This document shows positions 40,761 through 49,435 of a DNA stretch of 64,000 bases, piece after piece (the stretch's first letter is position 1; each line of letters begins with the position of its first letter). Origin of the DNA: Enterococcus raffinosus (GTDB taxonomy: Bacteria; Bacillota; Bacilli; Lactobacillales; Enterococcaceae); NCBI RefSeq assembly GCF_018917525.1, contig NZ_JAHLOS010000004.1, positions 143,530-207,529 of the forward strand, given 5' to 3'. The position numbers and the translations under genes were made by a program. The notes below the pieces were generated by a model that saw only the letters and a list, made by a program, of their open reading frames with translations, had not been told where the DNA came from and did not search any database.

Positions 40761-41366
40761 ATGCAAACGTACACCAGAAAAAAGTGCCGCTTTCCTGCCT
40801 TTGATGATGATGCAGGAGTTAAAATAGTACAAACGAACCAACGTGTTTTATTTGATGGACAAGACGACTTGATCACGAGCTATCGTCTTGAGGCTAAAGA
40901 TATTTTTGAACGTCAAATGCCCAAAACTAAGCGGAATAGACGTGTCAACTTGGACGATGAGCCACGAAGAGAGTTAGATCATCATAAAGCAAATCTACCT
41001 AAATATCATGATCATAAAGAATCCAAAAAAGTGAATTTGTTTGAAGAACGGAAACCGAAGGAAACTGCAAAGACTAACTTTAATACTCGTAGTGCACGAA
41101 ACGGCCGTAGTGCCACTCCATTTGCACCGAAATATGTTCCTTCTTCTTTGATTCCAGATACGCCAGCGGATGCGGTATCACCGAGAGAATTGATGAGTCG
41201 AATGGAAAAGACACCTCAATCCTACATTTTATTTGCTTCTGAAAACGAAGAAAAGCAACCGGTGATGGAAAGAAAAAGTTCACGTCAACGTTTGGATCGT
41301 TCATTAAGAGGCATCATGCAAGAAGACAATTCACAGATCGAAAATAGCAAATACTTTCACGATTAG
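40761..41366 (+). CDS. Hypothetical basic, low-complexity protein
   Basis: This 201-residue protein matches no family I know. It is rich in Lys, Arg, Glu and His (RKKCRFPAF, KTKRNRRVN, HHKANLPKYHDHKESKK) and is probably largely disordered. The region PFAPKYVPSSLIPDTPADAV to SYILFASENEE near residues 125-170 looks better ordered. The ATG at 40761 follows GAGGATG. It lies between the glycogen operon and a 61-residue gene. No membrane segment or signal peptide is seen. Confidence 0.65.
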   Translation: MQTYTRKKCRFPAFDDDAGVKIVQTNQRVLFDGQDDLITSYRLEAKDIFERQMPKTKRNRRVNLDDEPRRELDHHKANLPKYHDHKESKKVNLFEERKPKETAKTNFNTRSARNGRSATPFAPKYVPSSLIPDTPADAVSPRELMSRMEKTPQSYILFASENEEKQPVMERKSSRQRLDRSLRGIMQEDNSQIENSKYFHD

Positions 41367-41472
41367 ACAGGAGGTGCCTCAGGGCATTCTTCTGTTGTTT
41401 TTACTCATTCAACTTTTTTGGTTGAATAGTAGGAATAATTTGTACGAAGTAACAACAACGAGGAGAGAGCAT

Positions 41473-41658
41473 ATGAATCCATTTGAAGAAAAAATTCGCC
41501 AGTTAAGAGCAGGGGAAATTGATAAAATCGAGGTAACGAAAGATGATTTCTTTTTATTCCGCGAAGCCTGGATTACACAAGAGGACAAGAAATATTTTCG
41601 GGGAATTGCTGGTCTTAAGGGGAATATTACTTATGTTTATGATACAACGATCGTTTAA
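41473..41658 (+). CDS. Small hypothetical protein, 61 residues
   Basis: This short acidic protein starts at the ATG at 41473 with GAGGAGAG just upstream. It begins MNPFEEKIRQLRAGEIDKIE and ends GLKGNITYVYDTTIV. It is compact, with no membrane segment, and I do not recognise the family. The frame extends upstream to 41374 without a ribosome binding site. It sits directly before the tRNA-Leu promoter. Confidence 0.65.
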   Translation: MNPFEEKIRQLRAGEIDKIEVTKDDFFLFREAWITQEDKKYFRGIAGLKGNITYVYDTTIV

Positions 41659-41662
41659 GCTC

Positions 41663-41691
41663 TTGACTTTTTGATGTCAGCTCGGTATCAT
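41663..41691 (+). promoter_or_regulatory. Promoter of tRNA-Leu
   Basis: TTGACT (41663-41668) and TATCAT (41686-41691) are 17 bases apart, about 15 bases before the mature tRNA. Confidence 0.75.
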
Positions 41692-41705
41692 GAAAAAGGT
41701 TCTGC

Positions 41706-41789
41706 GCGGCGGTGTTGGAATTGGCAGACAAGCATGACTAAGGATCATGTGAGAGCAATCTCGTGTGGGTTCGAGTCCCATTCGCCGCA
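41706..41789 (+). tRNA. tRNA-Leu (anticodon AAG)
   Basis: This 84-base class II tRNA has acceptor stem GCGGCGG/TCGCCGC, discriminator A and a D-arm with the usual GG. The anticodon arm is CATGA-CTAAGGA-TCATG, giving anticodon AAG. The long variable arm is closed by GAGA/TCTC, and the T-arm is GTGGG-TTCGAGT-CCCAT. CCA is not encoded. An A at position 34 is expected to be converted to inosine and to read CUN codons. Confidence 0.93.
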
Positions 41790-41792
41790 TGA

Positions 41793-41826
41793 AGGATGTA
41801 CCGGATGAGGGTGCATCTTTTTTTTG
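41793..41826 (+). terminator. Terminator after tRNA-Leu
   Basis: GATGTACC pairs with GGGTGCATC, followed by a run of T. Confidence 0.85.
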
Positions 41827-41859
41827 CATTAAAATACTATGTTAGGTCGTTTCTTTTAT

Positions 41860-41907
41860 CTCCTGTTCAATTTCATTCAATTCTTTTGCTAATTTAGAAC
41901 ACAGGAG
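41860..41907. promoter_or_regulatory. Interrupted inverted repeat upstream of the XRE/TPR regulator gene
   Basis: CTCCTGTTC (41860-41868) is complementary to GAAC-AC-AGGAG (41897-41907) apart from a 2-base bulge. It lies about 75 bases before the regulator start and could be an operator. Confidence 0.35.
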
Positions 41908-41981
41908 TTGCTTGTCAAATCGTCATCGGATAAAATTAAATTATTAAAAATGTGAATTTGCATATTTTGGAGGAAGCGGTA

Positions 41982-42806
41982 ATGGAAGCGATTGGTCAAG
42001 TCTTAAAGGATTTTAGAAAAGAACATGGCATGACACAAAAAGACCTTTCTCAAGGGATTTGTTCGCAAAGTGTCTTAAGTCGAATCGAAAACAATGAAGA
42101 GATACCAAATATTTTTGTAATCCAACAGCTTTGTCATCGCCTAGGAATTACGATCGACCAACTGATGCTTGATTTTCTACCGGAAGAATTATTCCTGCGA
42201 AAATATTTCAATAAGATGTTCATGTATCTGCGGATCGGGAAATATTTAGAGATTCGTGCAACGCTGGATTACTTGGACGAACGTCAGATTACTCATTTAG
42301 ATAAGGACCGTCAGCTAGCATGCTTTTTCAAGGCTGTTTGCGCCTATTTCATTGATAAGGATGCGGAGACAGCATTGGAGCTAGTCATTCAGGGGCTCTC
42401 AATTTGTGTTTCCAAAAAATATGACGGCTATTTTGATAGTCGGATACTGCTCTTGAGTTTTGCTGGAAAAATGAGCTCGGTTTTAGAGAGAGTAAATGAA
42501 GCACACGCGTATTACAACCAAAGCTTTGAATTGTTTAAAACAATGATGGCAGATTATTCAGAGCGTAGTGAATTGAGCAATCTTTTTGTAAACTATGGAA
42601 CGTTTTTAGTGAAACAAGATCGTTTGGATTTGGCAGAAAAGGTTGTAGATATGGGATTAAAATGGAACCGACAGCAATGCAGCTACTACAAACTGAAGGA
42701 GCTTTTGGAGCTAAAAATTCTTATGTTAGAGGCTCGTGATGAGATTCACTTGGTAATCAATTATCGAAAAATGCTACGTGCACTAGAGAAAATAAAAGAT
42801 TTATAA
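41982..42806 (+). CDS. XRE/TPR transcriptional regulator (Rgg/PlcR-like)
   Basis: This 274-residue regulator has an N-terminal XRE helix-turn-helix (about residues 5-60, MTQKDLSQGICSQSVLSRIENN). A helical C-terminal region with TPR-like repeats follows (LFVNYGTFLVKQDRLDLAEKVVDMGLKW). This is the layout of the peptide-sensing Rgg/PlcR (RRNPP) group. No convincing signal-peptide gene lies next to it. A 17-codon hydrophobic frame at 41839 lacks a ribosome binding site. The ATG at 41982 follows GGAGGAAG. The ligand and targets are unknown. Confidence 0.82.
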   Translation: MEAIGQVLKDFRKEHGMTQKDLSQGICSQSVLSRIENNEEIPNIFVIQQLCHRLGITIDQLMLDFLPEELFLRKYFNKMFMYLRIGKYLEIRATLDYLDERQITHLDKDRQLACFFKAVCAYFIDKDAETALELVIQGLSICVSKKYDGYFDSRILLLSFAGKMSSVLERVNEAHAYYNQSFELFKTMMADYSERSELSNLFVNYGTFLVKQDRLDLAEKVVDMGLKWNRQQCSYYKLKELLELKILMLEARDEIHLVINYRKMLRALEKIKDL

Positions 42807-42807
42807 A

Positions 42808-42819
42808 TGGTCTACACCA
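42808..42819. promoter_or_regulatory. NagR/YvoA-type operator upstream of nagA
   Basis: TGGTCTACACCA has the TGGT-N4-ACCA symmetry of the GntR-family NagR (YvoA) operator, TGGTNTAGACCA. It ends 3 bases before the nagA -35 box. Confidence 0.65.
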
Positions 42820-42822
42820 TTC

Positions 42823-42851
42823 TTGACTTATAGTGGATTCAGGAGTAACTT
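42823..42851 (+). promoter_or_regulatory. Promoter of nagA
   Basis: TTGACT (42823-42828) and TAACTT (42846-42851) are separated by 17 bases. Confidence 0.65.
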
Positions 42852-42883
42852 TAAGGTACTAAGAAAAAAAGGGAGAGCTCACA

Positions 42884-44029
42884 ATGAAAACATTTATTTA
42901 TGCTGACAAATTCTTTTTAAACTCTGGTGTAAAAGGAGCAGGTTATTTAGATGTCACTGATGGCATTTTTGGAGCATATACGAAGGAAAAACCAGAAGGA
43001 GCAGAAATCATTGACCAAAGTGGAAAATGGATCGCCCCTGGTTTAGTGGATACACATATTCACGGATATAAAAATCATGACGTGATGGACAACGACGCTG
43101 ATGGTATCAAGGTTATGTCTGAAGCTTTATTATCTTGTGGTGTAACAAGTTTCTTACCAACAACGTTGACTTCAACGAAGGAACGTTTGAAGGATGTTGC
43201 CGAAACAATTGGAAAAATGTACAAAGATGTTGACGGTGCGAAAATTCAAGGAATTTACTTTGAAGGACCGTTCTTTACAGAAGAACACAAAGGAGCACAA
43301 AATCCTAGCTACTTTGGCGATCCAGACTTGGATACTTTCCATGAATGGCAAGAAGCTTCTGGCGGTTTGATCAAGAAAATCGCTTTAGCGCCTGAGCGTA
43401 AGGGTGTTAAAGAGTTTGTCAAAACAGTTACTGATGAAGGCGTAGTTGTTTCATTGGGACACTCAAATGCGACTTTGGAAGAAGCGCAAGAGGCTGTTGA
43501 AGCTGGCGCAAGCGTCTTTGTTCATGCTTATAACGGAATGCGCGGCTTGAATCACCGTGAACCAGGTATGGTTGGTGCACTATTGACCTTACAACATGTC
43601 TTCTCTGAATTGATTTGCGATGGACACCATGTGCATCCACAAGCAGCTGAAGTCTTGATGGAAAAGGCTGGACATGACCATGTGGCATTGATTACTGACT
43701 GTATGATGGCTGGCGGTATGCCTGATGGTAACTACAATTTGGGCGAATTCCCAGTCGTGGTTGCAGAAGGAACTGCTCGTTTAGAATCTGGTAATTTAGC
43801 CGGAAGTATCTTGAAATTGAAAGAAGCAATCAAAAATGTGGTTGATTGGGGAATTGCGACTCCAGAACAAGCCGTGATGATGGCTTCATATGTACCAGCA
43901 GTCAGCTGTAAAATTGATGACAAATGCGGGATGATCGCTGAGGGTCGTGATGCGGACTTCATCGTATTAGAACCTAACATGGATCTTGTAGCAACTTACC
44001 TTGATGGTGTTGAACGCTACCACGCGTAA
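42884..44029 (+). CDS. nagA: N-acetylglucosamine-6-phosphate deacetylase
   Basis: NagA removes acetate from GlcNAc-6-phosphate in amino-sugar breakdown and cell-wall recycling. Metal- and substrate-binding motifs include DTHIHGYKNHDVMD, YFEGPFFTEEHKGAQ, SLGHSNATLEEA, DGHHVHPQA and the catalytic Asp in ITDCMMAGG. The 381-residue length is typical. The ATG follows AAAGGGAGAG. It is transcribed alone from a promoter with an adjacent NagR-like operator. No nagB is in the window. Confidence 0.95.
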   Translation: MKTFIYADKFFLNSGVKGAGYLDVTDGIFGAYTKEKPEGAEIIDQSGKWIAPGLVDTHIHGYKNHDVMDNDADGIKVMSEALLSCGVTSFLPTTLTSTKERLKDVAETIGKMYKDVDGAKIQGIYFEGPFFTEEHKGAQNPSYFGDPDLDTFHEWQEASGGLIKKIALAPERKGVKEFVKTVTDEGVVVSLGHSNATLEEAQEAVEAGASVFVHAYNGMRGLNHREPGMVGALLTLQHVFSELICDGHHVHPQAAEVLMEKAGHDHVALITDCMMAGGMPDGNYNLGEFPVVVAEGTARLESGNLAGSILKLKEAIKNVVDWGIATPEQAVMMASYVPAVSCKIDDKCGMIAEGRDADFIVLEPNMDLVATYLDGVERYHA

Positions 44030-44044
44030 ATGAAAATAAATTTT

Positions 44045-44077
44045 TAACTCGGTCAATCTTTTGATCGAGTTTTTTTG
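44045..44077 (+). terminator. Terminator after nagA
   Basis: AACTCGGTCAA pairs with TTGATCGAGTT, followed by T. Confidence 0.85.
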
Positions 44078-44153
44078 ATTTTGCTCAACTTTTTATGGTA
44101 AAATTTTTGGCAAAAGTTTTTGTGAGGAAAAATTTAATTAAAAGGAGAAATCT

Positions 44154-44855
44154 ATGGGACCAATAATTGGTGTTATGCCGCTGTACGATGAAGACCGTGA
44201 TAGTATTTGGCTGTTACCGGGGTATCAAGATTTGATCGAACAAAATGGCGGGATTCCCCTCATACTACCGTTGACGACTAATAAAGAGACGTTGCGTCCA
44301 TTTTTGTACATTTGCAGTGGTTTTCTTTTCACTGGAGGACAAGATGTTGCCCCTGCTTCGTATGGAGAAGAAAAGCAACCAGTCTGCGGTCCACAAAGCC
44401 TAACTCGTGATGAAATGGAGCTTTTTTTCATGAAAGAAGTGATAGAAGGGGACAAACCTTTACTAGCTATTTGTCGAGGTGTCCAATTACTAAACGTTTT
44501 ATACGGGGGCACACTTCATCAAGATCTGCCAAGCGAATATACGAGTGAGATTGATCATCATATGAAGGCTCCCTATGATCAGGTTCAACATAAGGTTGAT
44601 CTGCCTGAGGATAGTTTGTTACAGCAACTATTGCAGCGAGATGAAATGGGAGTAAATAGTTATCATCATCAGGGGATTAAGGATTTGGGTGCTGGATTAG
44701 AAGTGACGGCGATCTCGACAGATGGATTGATTGAAGGCATTTCTTTGCCAGATGCAAAATTCGTTTTAGGTGTTCAGTGGCATCCTGAATTTTTCAATGC
44801 TGTTACGGTGGAAAATCAAGCATTGATGGCAGCATTTCTTGCAGCATGTAAATAA
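44154..44855 (+). CDS. Class I glutamine amidotransferase-like / gamma-glutamyl hydrolase (C26, PuuD-like)
   Basis: This 233-residue peptidase C26 protein cleaves gamma-glutamyl amides, for example gamma-glutamyl-GABA in PuuD. The nucleophile is Cys107 in AICRGVQLLNVLYGGTLHQDL. The His-Glu pair lies in GVQWHPEFF near the C-terminus. GGIPLILPLTTN and GGQDVAPASYGEE are family motifs. The ATG follows AAAGGAGA. No polyamine genes are nearby, so the substrate is not known. Confidence 0.88.
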   Translation: MGPIIGVMPLYDEDRDSIWLLPGYQDLIEQNGGIPLILPLTTNKETLRPFLYICSGFLFTGGQDVAPASYGEEKQPVCGPQSLTRDEMELFFMKEVIEGDKPLLAICRGVQLLNVLYGGTLHQDLPSEYTSEIDHHMKAPYDQVQHKVDLPEDSLLQQLLQRDEMGVNSYHHQGIKDLGAGLEVTAISTDGLIEGISLPDAKFVLGVQWHPEFFNAVTVENQALMAAFLAACK

Positions 44856-44900
44856 ACGCACGCTAAATCAAATGTAAAACGACTTAACGGGAGGAAAACA

Positions 44901-45419
44901 ATGGCTTATGAAGGAAGCAAAACTATCCCTGCAGACAAGGATAGTTTTCTTTGGATGATTGATTTATTAAATGAATGGCAAATTGATTATTGGGTGGAAG
45001 GCGGCTGGGGGATCGACACCCTTTTAGGAAAACAAACTCGAGAGCACCGAGATATCGATATTGATTTTGACGCTTCCGCTGAGGCAGAATTAATGGAAAA
45101 GCTATTAGAACTTGGGTATCAAATCATAACTGATGAGCGCCCTACGCGGGTGGAACTGTATCATCCTAAACATGGCTTCCTCGATCTTCATCCCTTTGAC
45201 CTTAGTGAGGCAGGGAAAATGAAGCAAGCAAATCCTGAAGGTGGTTGGTTTGAGCTAGAAGTCGATTGGTTTTCAGAAGCTATCTTTGAAGGGCGCAGAA
45301 TTCCTTGTGTTTCTGTTGAGGGACAAAGATTGTTTCACAGCGGTTATGATTTAAGAAAGATTGATTTAATTGATTTGGATAAGCTGAACGATAGCTATCC
45401 AGTCGACAATTCTCAGTAA
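44901..45419 (+). CDS. LnuA-like lincosamide nucleotidyltransferase homologue
   Basis: This 172-residue protein closely resembles the Lnu(A)/LinA family, which inactivates lincosamides by adding a nucleotide. Shared blocks, from memory of LnuA, are YWVEGGWGIDTLLGKQTREH, RDIDIDFDA with the catalytic acidic residues, HPKHGFLDLHPFDL, KQANPEGGWFEL and LFHSGYDL. The ATG follows GGGAGGAA. Base composition is like that of its neighbours, and no insertion sequence lies beside it, so it may be an intrinsic gene rather than a recent import. Activity against lincosamides is inferred only from similarity. Confidence 0.8.
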   Translation: MAYEGSKTIPADKDSFLWMIDLLNEWQIDYWVEGGWGIDTLLGKQTREHRDIDIDFDASAEAELMEKLLELGYQIITDERPTRVELYHPKHGFLDLHPFDLSEAGKMKQANPEGGWFELEVDWFSEAIFEGRRIPCVSVEGQRLFHSGYDLRKIDLIDLDKLNDSYPVDNSQ

Positions 45420-45435
45420 AACAGCCTGAGATTAC

Positions 45436-45879
45436 TCAGCTAGAAGATAGATAGGATTCGACTTCATGCTGTTGTAGTCTTCGTATTTCTGTTTTTGGAA
45501 ATGTTCGATAGTCTTTGCGACGATAAAGCGCGTGATGATGATCCGTGCTTTTTTTCTTATTTTTAGCTAAATAATCTGCGTAAGCTTCGTCATTTACAAA
45601 AATTTTATAGGATTTTCGACCAGTTTCGCTGATGATTTCGTAGATACCACAGGGCATCCCTTGAAGCTGATCAGCAACTCTTAAGTAGAGCTTTGCGATC
45701 TCCAAGCTTTTAAAAGGAAAATCAATTCGTCGTAGTTGGCGCTTCTCATCTTTTTGTGAGCAAATACATCTACCGCAGGTTCCGCAGAGATACTGTTCGT
45801 GATTTTCTAGACAGTCCCTTTTTCCTAGTAAAGGTGTCGCGCGACAATTTGTTGCATAACATTCTGCACATTCTTCCAT
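45436..45879 (-). CDS. Cys-rich hypothetical protein, probably zinc-binding
   Basis: This is a 147-residue protein. Its first 40 residues contain eight Cys: CAEC at 4-7, C12, C23, CGTC at 32-35 and CIC at 38-40. They probably bind one or two zinc ions. The middle (FVNDEAYADYLAKNKKK) is mixed and the C-terminus basic. AAGGAGG lies well before the ATG at 45879. I do not recognise a named family. It lies convergent to the LnuA-like gene and divergent from the ABC transporter. Confidence 0.65.
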   Translation of the reverse strand: MEECAECYATNCRATPLLGKRDCLENHEQYLCGTCGRCICSQKDEKRQLRRIDFPFKSLEIAKLYLRVADQLQGMPCGIYEIISETGRKSYKIFVNDEAYADYLAKNKKKSTDHHHALYRRKDYRTFPKTEIRRLQQHEVESYLSSS

Positions 45880-46045
45880 GATGATAATCCTCCTTTTTTC
45901 TTTATTATGTAATCAAAAACTGCAGTTTTCAATCATTTTTCCAAAGTATATTTTTGGTAGGCTAGCGACATCTGTCGTTGGCTTTTTTTTTCGCTATGGT
46001 AAACTAAAGGAGTTAATAATTATGATAGATGAGGGGGATTATTCA

Positions 46046-46747
46046 ATGTCGTATATTGATGTTATAGATGAGAGTAAACATTACAAAATGGGTGAGACCA
46101 TTATCAAAGCCAATGAAAAAATAAATTTCTCGATCGAAAAGGGAGAGGTCGCCGTAATTCTTGGACCAAGTGGAGCAGGAAAATCTACAGTGTTGAATAT
46201 TTTGGGCGGAATGGACAGCTGTGATGAAGGGAAAGTGGTGGTGGATGGAACCAATATTGCTGCTTTCAGTGATAAAGAATTAACCACTTATCGCCGTAAT
46301 GATGTCGGGTTCGTTTTTCAGTTTTATAATTTGGTTCCTAATTTGACGGCTAAGGAAAATGTTGAACTGGCATCACAAATTGTTTCGGACGCCATGGAGC
46401 CTGAAGCAGTTTTACAATCAGTTGGATTAGGTGAACGGATGGATAATTTTCCAGCCCAACTTTCCGGTGGGGAACAACAGCGGGTAACGATCGCACGGGC
46501 TTTGGCAAAACGACCAAAATTATTACTTTGCGATGAACCGACGGGGGCTTTGGATTTTGAAACTGGAAAACAAATTCTAAAAATATTACAGGATACTGCT
46601 CGGGAAAATGGTACGACAGTCGTCATCATTACCCATAACTCGGCGATTGCGCCAATGGCTGATCGAGTGATTCGGATCAATGATGCCCAGGTACGCAGCG
46701 AAGAATTAAATGACCACCCTCAATCAATTGAAGATATTCAGTGGTAA
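46046..46747 (+). CDS. ABC transporter ATP-binding protein (MacB/LolD type)
   Basis: This 233-residue ATPase partners the FtsX-type permease downstream. Walker A is GPSGAGKST, the Q-loop is VFQFYNLVPNLTA, the signature LSGGEQQRV and Walker B LLLCDEPTGALD. The ATG at 46046 follows GAGGGGG at 46031-46037. The frame is open further upstream but has no other good start. The stop is 12 bases before the permease ATG. The pair likely exports or extracts a lipid or peptide; no adjacent sensor kinase suggests a Bce-type system. Confidence 0.92.
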   Translation: MSYIDVIDESKHYKMGETIIKANEKINFSIEKGEVAVILGPSGAGKSTVLNILGGMDSCDEGKVVVDGTNIAAFSDKELTTYRRNDVGFVFQFYNLVPNLTAKENVELASQIVSDAMEPEAVLQSVGLGERMDNFPAQLSGGEQQRVTIARALAKRPKLLLCDEPTGALDFETGKQILKILQDTARENGTTVVIITHNSAIAPMADRVIRINDAQVRSEELNDHPQSIEDIQW

Positions 46748-46759
46748 GAGGTGAATAAG

Positions 46760-49375
46760 ATGAAAAAAGCGATGCGACGAACGAATTGGCGTGAGATTGG
46801 CCAATCAAAAACTCGATTTTTCTCTATCTTGGGAATCATTTTCCTAGGTGTCGCTTTTTATGTTGGCTTGCGGGCGACTGGACCAGATATGCTGGAGACG
46901 GCCGCTAGCTATTATCAGAAGCAGAACCTGGCGGACACACGAGTGGTCTCTTCCCTCGGGATAACCGCTACTGAAATTAAAAAGATTGAAGAAGTTGAAG
47001 GCATTAAAGCGGAAGGGCGTTACTTTCAAGACGTTAATTTGAGTAAAGAGGATCAAGTCTTTCGTATTTTTAGTTATGATTCAAAGCAGACATTGAATCG
47101 CGTGGTGGTTACTAAAGGGCGTTTGCCGAAAAACTCAGAAGAAATCGTTTTGGATGATCGAGCTTTAGAAAAGGGCTATAAGCTGAATCAACACTTCGAC
47201 ATGTCAGCTGATGAGTCACAGAAGCATTTCAAAAGAGCAGATTTTAAGATCGTTGGTTTTGTAAAAAGTCCCGAGTTTATTGAAACGATTTCTCGTGGAA
47301 ATACGACAGTTGGAAAAGGCTCCATTGATTGCTTCGCCTTCATTTTGCCAGAGAGTTTTACACAAAAGTTCTACTCCGAGGCGTTGATCAGCTACAAGGA
47401 TTTAGAAAAAAGTTCTGCCTATTCTGATCAGTATGAAAAACGTTTGAAGAATGATCAGAAGGAACTGAAAAATCAATTAAAGGAAATTGCCCCTCTTCGT
47501 TTAGCTGATTTAAAGAAGGAACAGCAAGAAAAACTAGATCGGGCGAAGGAGAAATTCCAGCAGGAAACATCCTTAGATATTGATCGCCTTACTCCTGAGC
47601 AATTGAGTGGGATAACGGCATTGAATCCTGAGCTTCCTGAGCAATTAGCTACTTTGGAAAAACAGCAGCAAGCGATTGATCAGTTGCCAGCGCCAGAGTA
47701 TCATCTGTTTGCCCGCTCAGAGAATCCTGGCTATAGCGAGTTTAAAGACAACGCTGACCGAATCTCGTCACTTGCTTCGGTCTTTCCATGGATCTTCTTT
47801 TTGATCGCGGCGTTAGTCACGCTAACGACCATGACTCGAATGGTTGAGGAGAAACGCAATGAGTTAGGAACATTTAAAGCGTTAGGCTATCGAAATGGTG
47901 AAATCGCGGAGAAATATTTGTTATACGCTACATTGGCGGGCGGTGGAGGAACACTTTTAGGTCTAGCAGTCGGTTTCTACTTATTACCAGTAATTATTTT
48001 TGATGCTTATGGGCAATTGTATAATCTGGAGGGTGTCTTAACGCCTTGGTATCTCTCCTATGCATTAATTGCTCTAGCTGTAGCTTTGTTCTGTTCCGTC
48101 GGCTCTGCTTGGCTCGTTCTGCGTTATGATCTAAGAGCGACACCAGCAACTTTAATGCAACCGAAGGCACCTAAAAATGGCAAACGGATCTTTTTGGAGC
48201 GTTTGGGCTTTATCTGGCGACGACTGTCATTCAGTCAAAAGGTGACTTTGCGGAATCTATTTCGATATAAACAGCGAATGCTAATGACAGTAATCGGAAT
48301 CGCCGGTTGCATGTCAATGATTATCACAGGATTTGGGCTGCGAGACTCAATTGGCGATATCGTTACCCTACAATTTGATAAGCTTTGGCATTATCAGGGA
48401 ACGACTGTTTTCACCAAACCGCCGTCATTGGAACAAGAACAAAGATATGTGAAAGAGTTGGGGACTTTAGCGGATTTTCAAGCGCATCTGTTTGTTTCTT
48501 TAGAAACCTTTACGGCACAAACAGAAGGAGTTTCAAAGCAGGAAATTAGTCTTTCGGTTCCTAAAGAAACAACGAAGCTATCTGAGTTTTTGTCTTTTAA
48601 AAATCGAAAAAATGATACCCGTTATTCTTTAACTGATAATGGTGTCATTATCAATGAAAAACTAGCAAAGCTATTTGATTTGAAAGATGGGAGTCACTTT
48701 AAAATCAAGTCTATTTCAGGCAAAGAGTACGAGGTAAAAGTAGCTTCAGTGGCTGAAAATTATGTTGGACACTTTATTTATATGACACCGAACTATTATC
48801 AACAAATATTTGATAAAGAGCCGACATACAATACGGATCTTTTACTTTTCAGTAAGGAACCAAATCAAGAAACAGAAAATCGAATAGCGAAACAATTAAT
48901 GGAAAACCCCGAAATTGCTAATGTCAGCTTTATGTCGAAGTCACGTGATGTGCTGAAGGACACGGTGCGAAGCCTCAATATTATTATGTGGGTGTTAATC
49001 GTTTCAGCCGGACTTCTAGCCTTCATCGTCTTGTACAATCTGACCAATATCAATATCTCTGAACGGATTCGGGAATTGTCTACGATTAAGGTTTTAGGTT
49101 TTTATGACGGCGAAGTAGTTCGCTATGTCTATCGAGAGAATATTTTGTTGACGCTGATGGGGATTTTGTTAGGATTGGTTTTAGGGAAAATCGAGCATGG
49201 CTATATTTTACAAACGGTTGAACTGGATATGACAATGTTTTCGCCGGATATTCAACCGCTAAGTTATCTTTATGCTAGCTTGATTACCTTGTTCTTTACG
49301 CTGGTTGTCGGAATAATCATGTATTTCCGATTGAAGAAAATCGATATGATTGAAGCGTTAAAGGCAAATGATTAA
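46760..49375 (+). CDS. FtsX-family ABC transporter permease
   Basis: This 871-residue permease has an N-terminal membrane segment (about 18-40) and a large external region containing a Lys/Glu-rich coiled coil (about 225-300, with KEEQQEKLDRAKEKF-like sequence). Two FtsX domains follow, each with several membrane segments (about 340-460 and 745-870), and the first is preceded by a second external section. NELGTFKALGYRNGEIAEKY and RELSTIKVLGFYDGEVVRYV are the paired FtsX motifs. I chose the ATG at 46760, 6 bases after AAGAGGTG; GTG at 46751 overlaps that site. The substrate is unknown. Confidence 0.9.
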   Translation: MKKAMRRTNWREIGQSKTRFFSILGIIFLGVAFYVGLRATGPDMLETAASYYQKQNLADTRVVSSLGITATEIKKIEEVEGIKAEGRYFQDVNLSKEDQVFRIFSYDSKQTLNRVVVTKGRLPKNSEEIVLDDRALEKGYKLNQHFDMSADESQKHFKRADFKIVGFVKSPEFIETISRGNTTVGKGSIDCFAFILPESFTQKFYSEALISYKDLEKSSAYSDQYEKRLKNDQKELKNQLKEIAPLRLADLKKEQQEKLDRAKEKFQQETSLDIDRLTPEQLSGITALNPELPEQLATLEKQQQAIDQLPAPEYHLFARSENPGYSEFKDNADRISSLASVFPWIFFLIAALVTLTTMTRMVEEKRNELGTFKALGYRNGEIAEKYLLYATLAGGGGTLLGLAVGFYLLPVIIFDAYGQLYNLEGVLTPWYLSYALIALAVALFCSVGSAWLVLRYDLRATPATLMQPKAPKNGKRIFLERLGFIWRRLSFSQKVTLRNLFRYKQRMLMTVIGIAGCMSMIITGFGLRDSIGDIVTLQFDKLWHYQGTTVFTKPPSLEQEQRYVKELGTLADFQAHLFVSLETFTAQTEGVSKQEISLSVPKETTKLSEFLSFKNRKNDTRYSLTDNGVIINEKLAKLFDLKDGSHFKIKSISGKEYEVKVASVAENYVGHFIYMTPNYYQQIFDKEPTYNTDLLLFSKEPNQETENRIAKQLMENPEIANVSFMSKSRDVLKDTVRSLNIIMWVLIVSAGLLAFIVLYNLTNINISERIRELSTIKVLGFYDGEVVRYVYRENILLTLMGILLGLVLGKIEHGYILQTVELDMTMFSPDIQPLSYLYASLITLFFTLVVGIIMYFRLKKIDMIEALKAND

Positions 49376-49435
49376 ATCCTTACTATTTTTATCATCACAG
49401 AAAGTTTTACTGGCTTTTATAAAGTGAACAAACTG

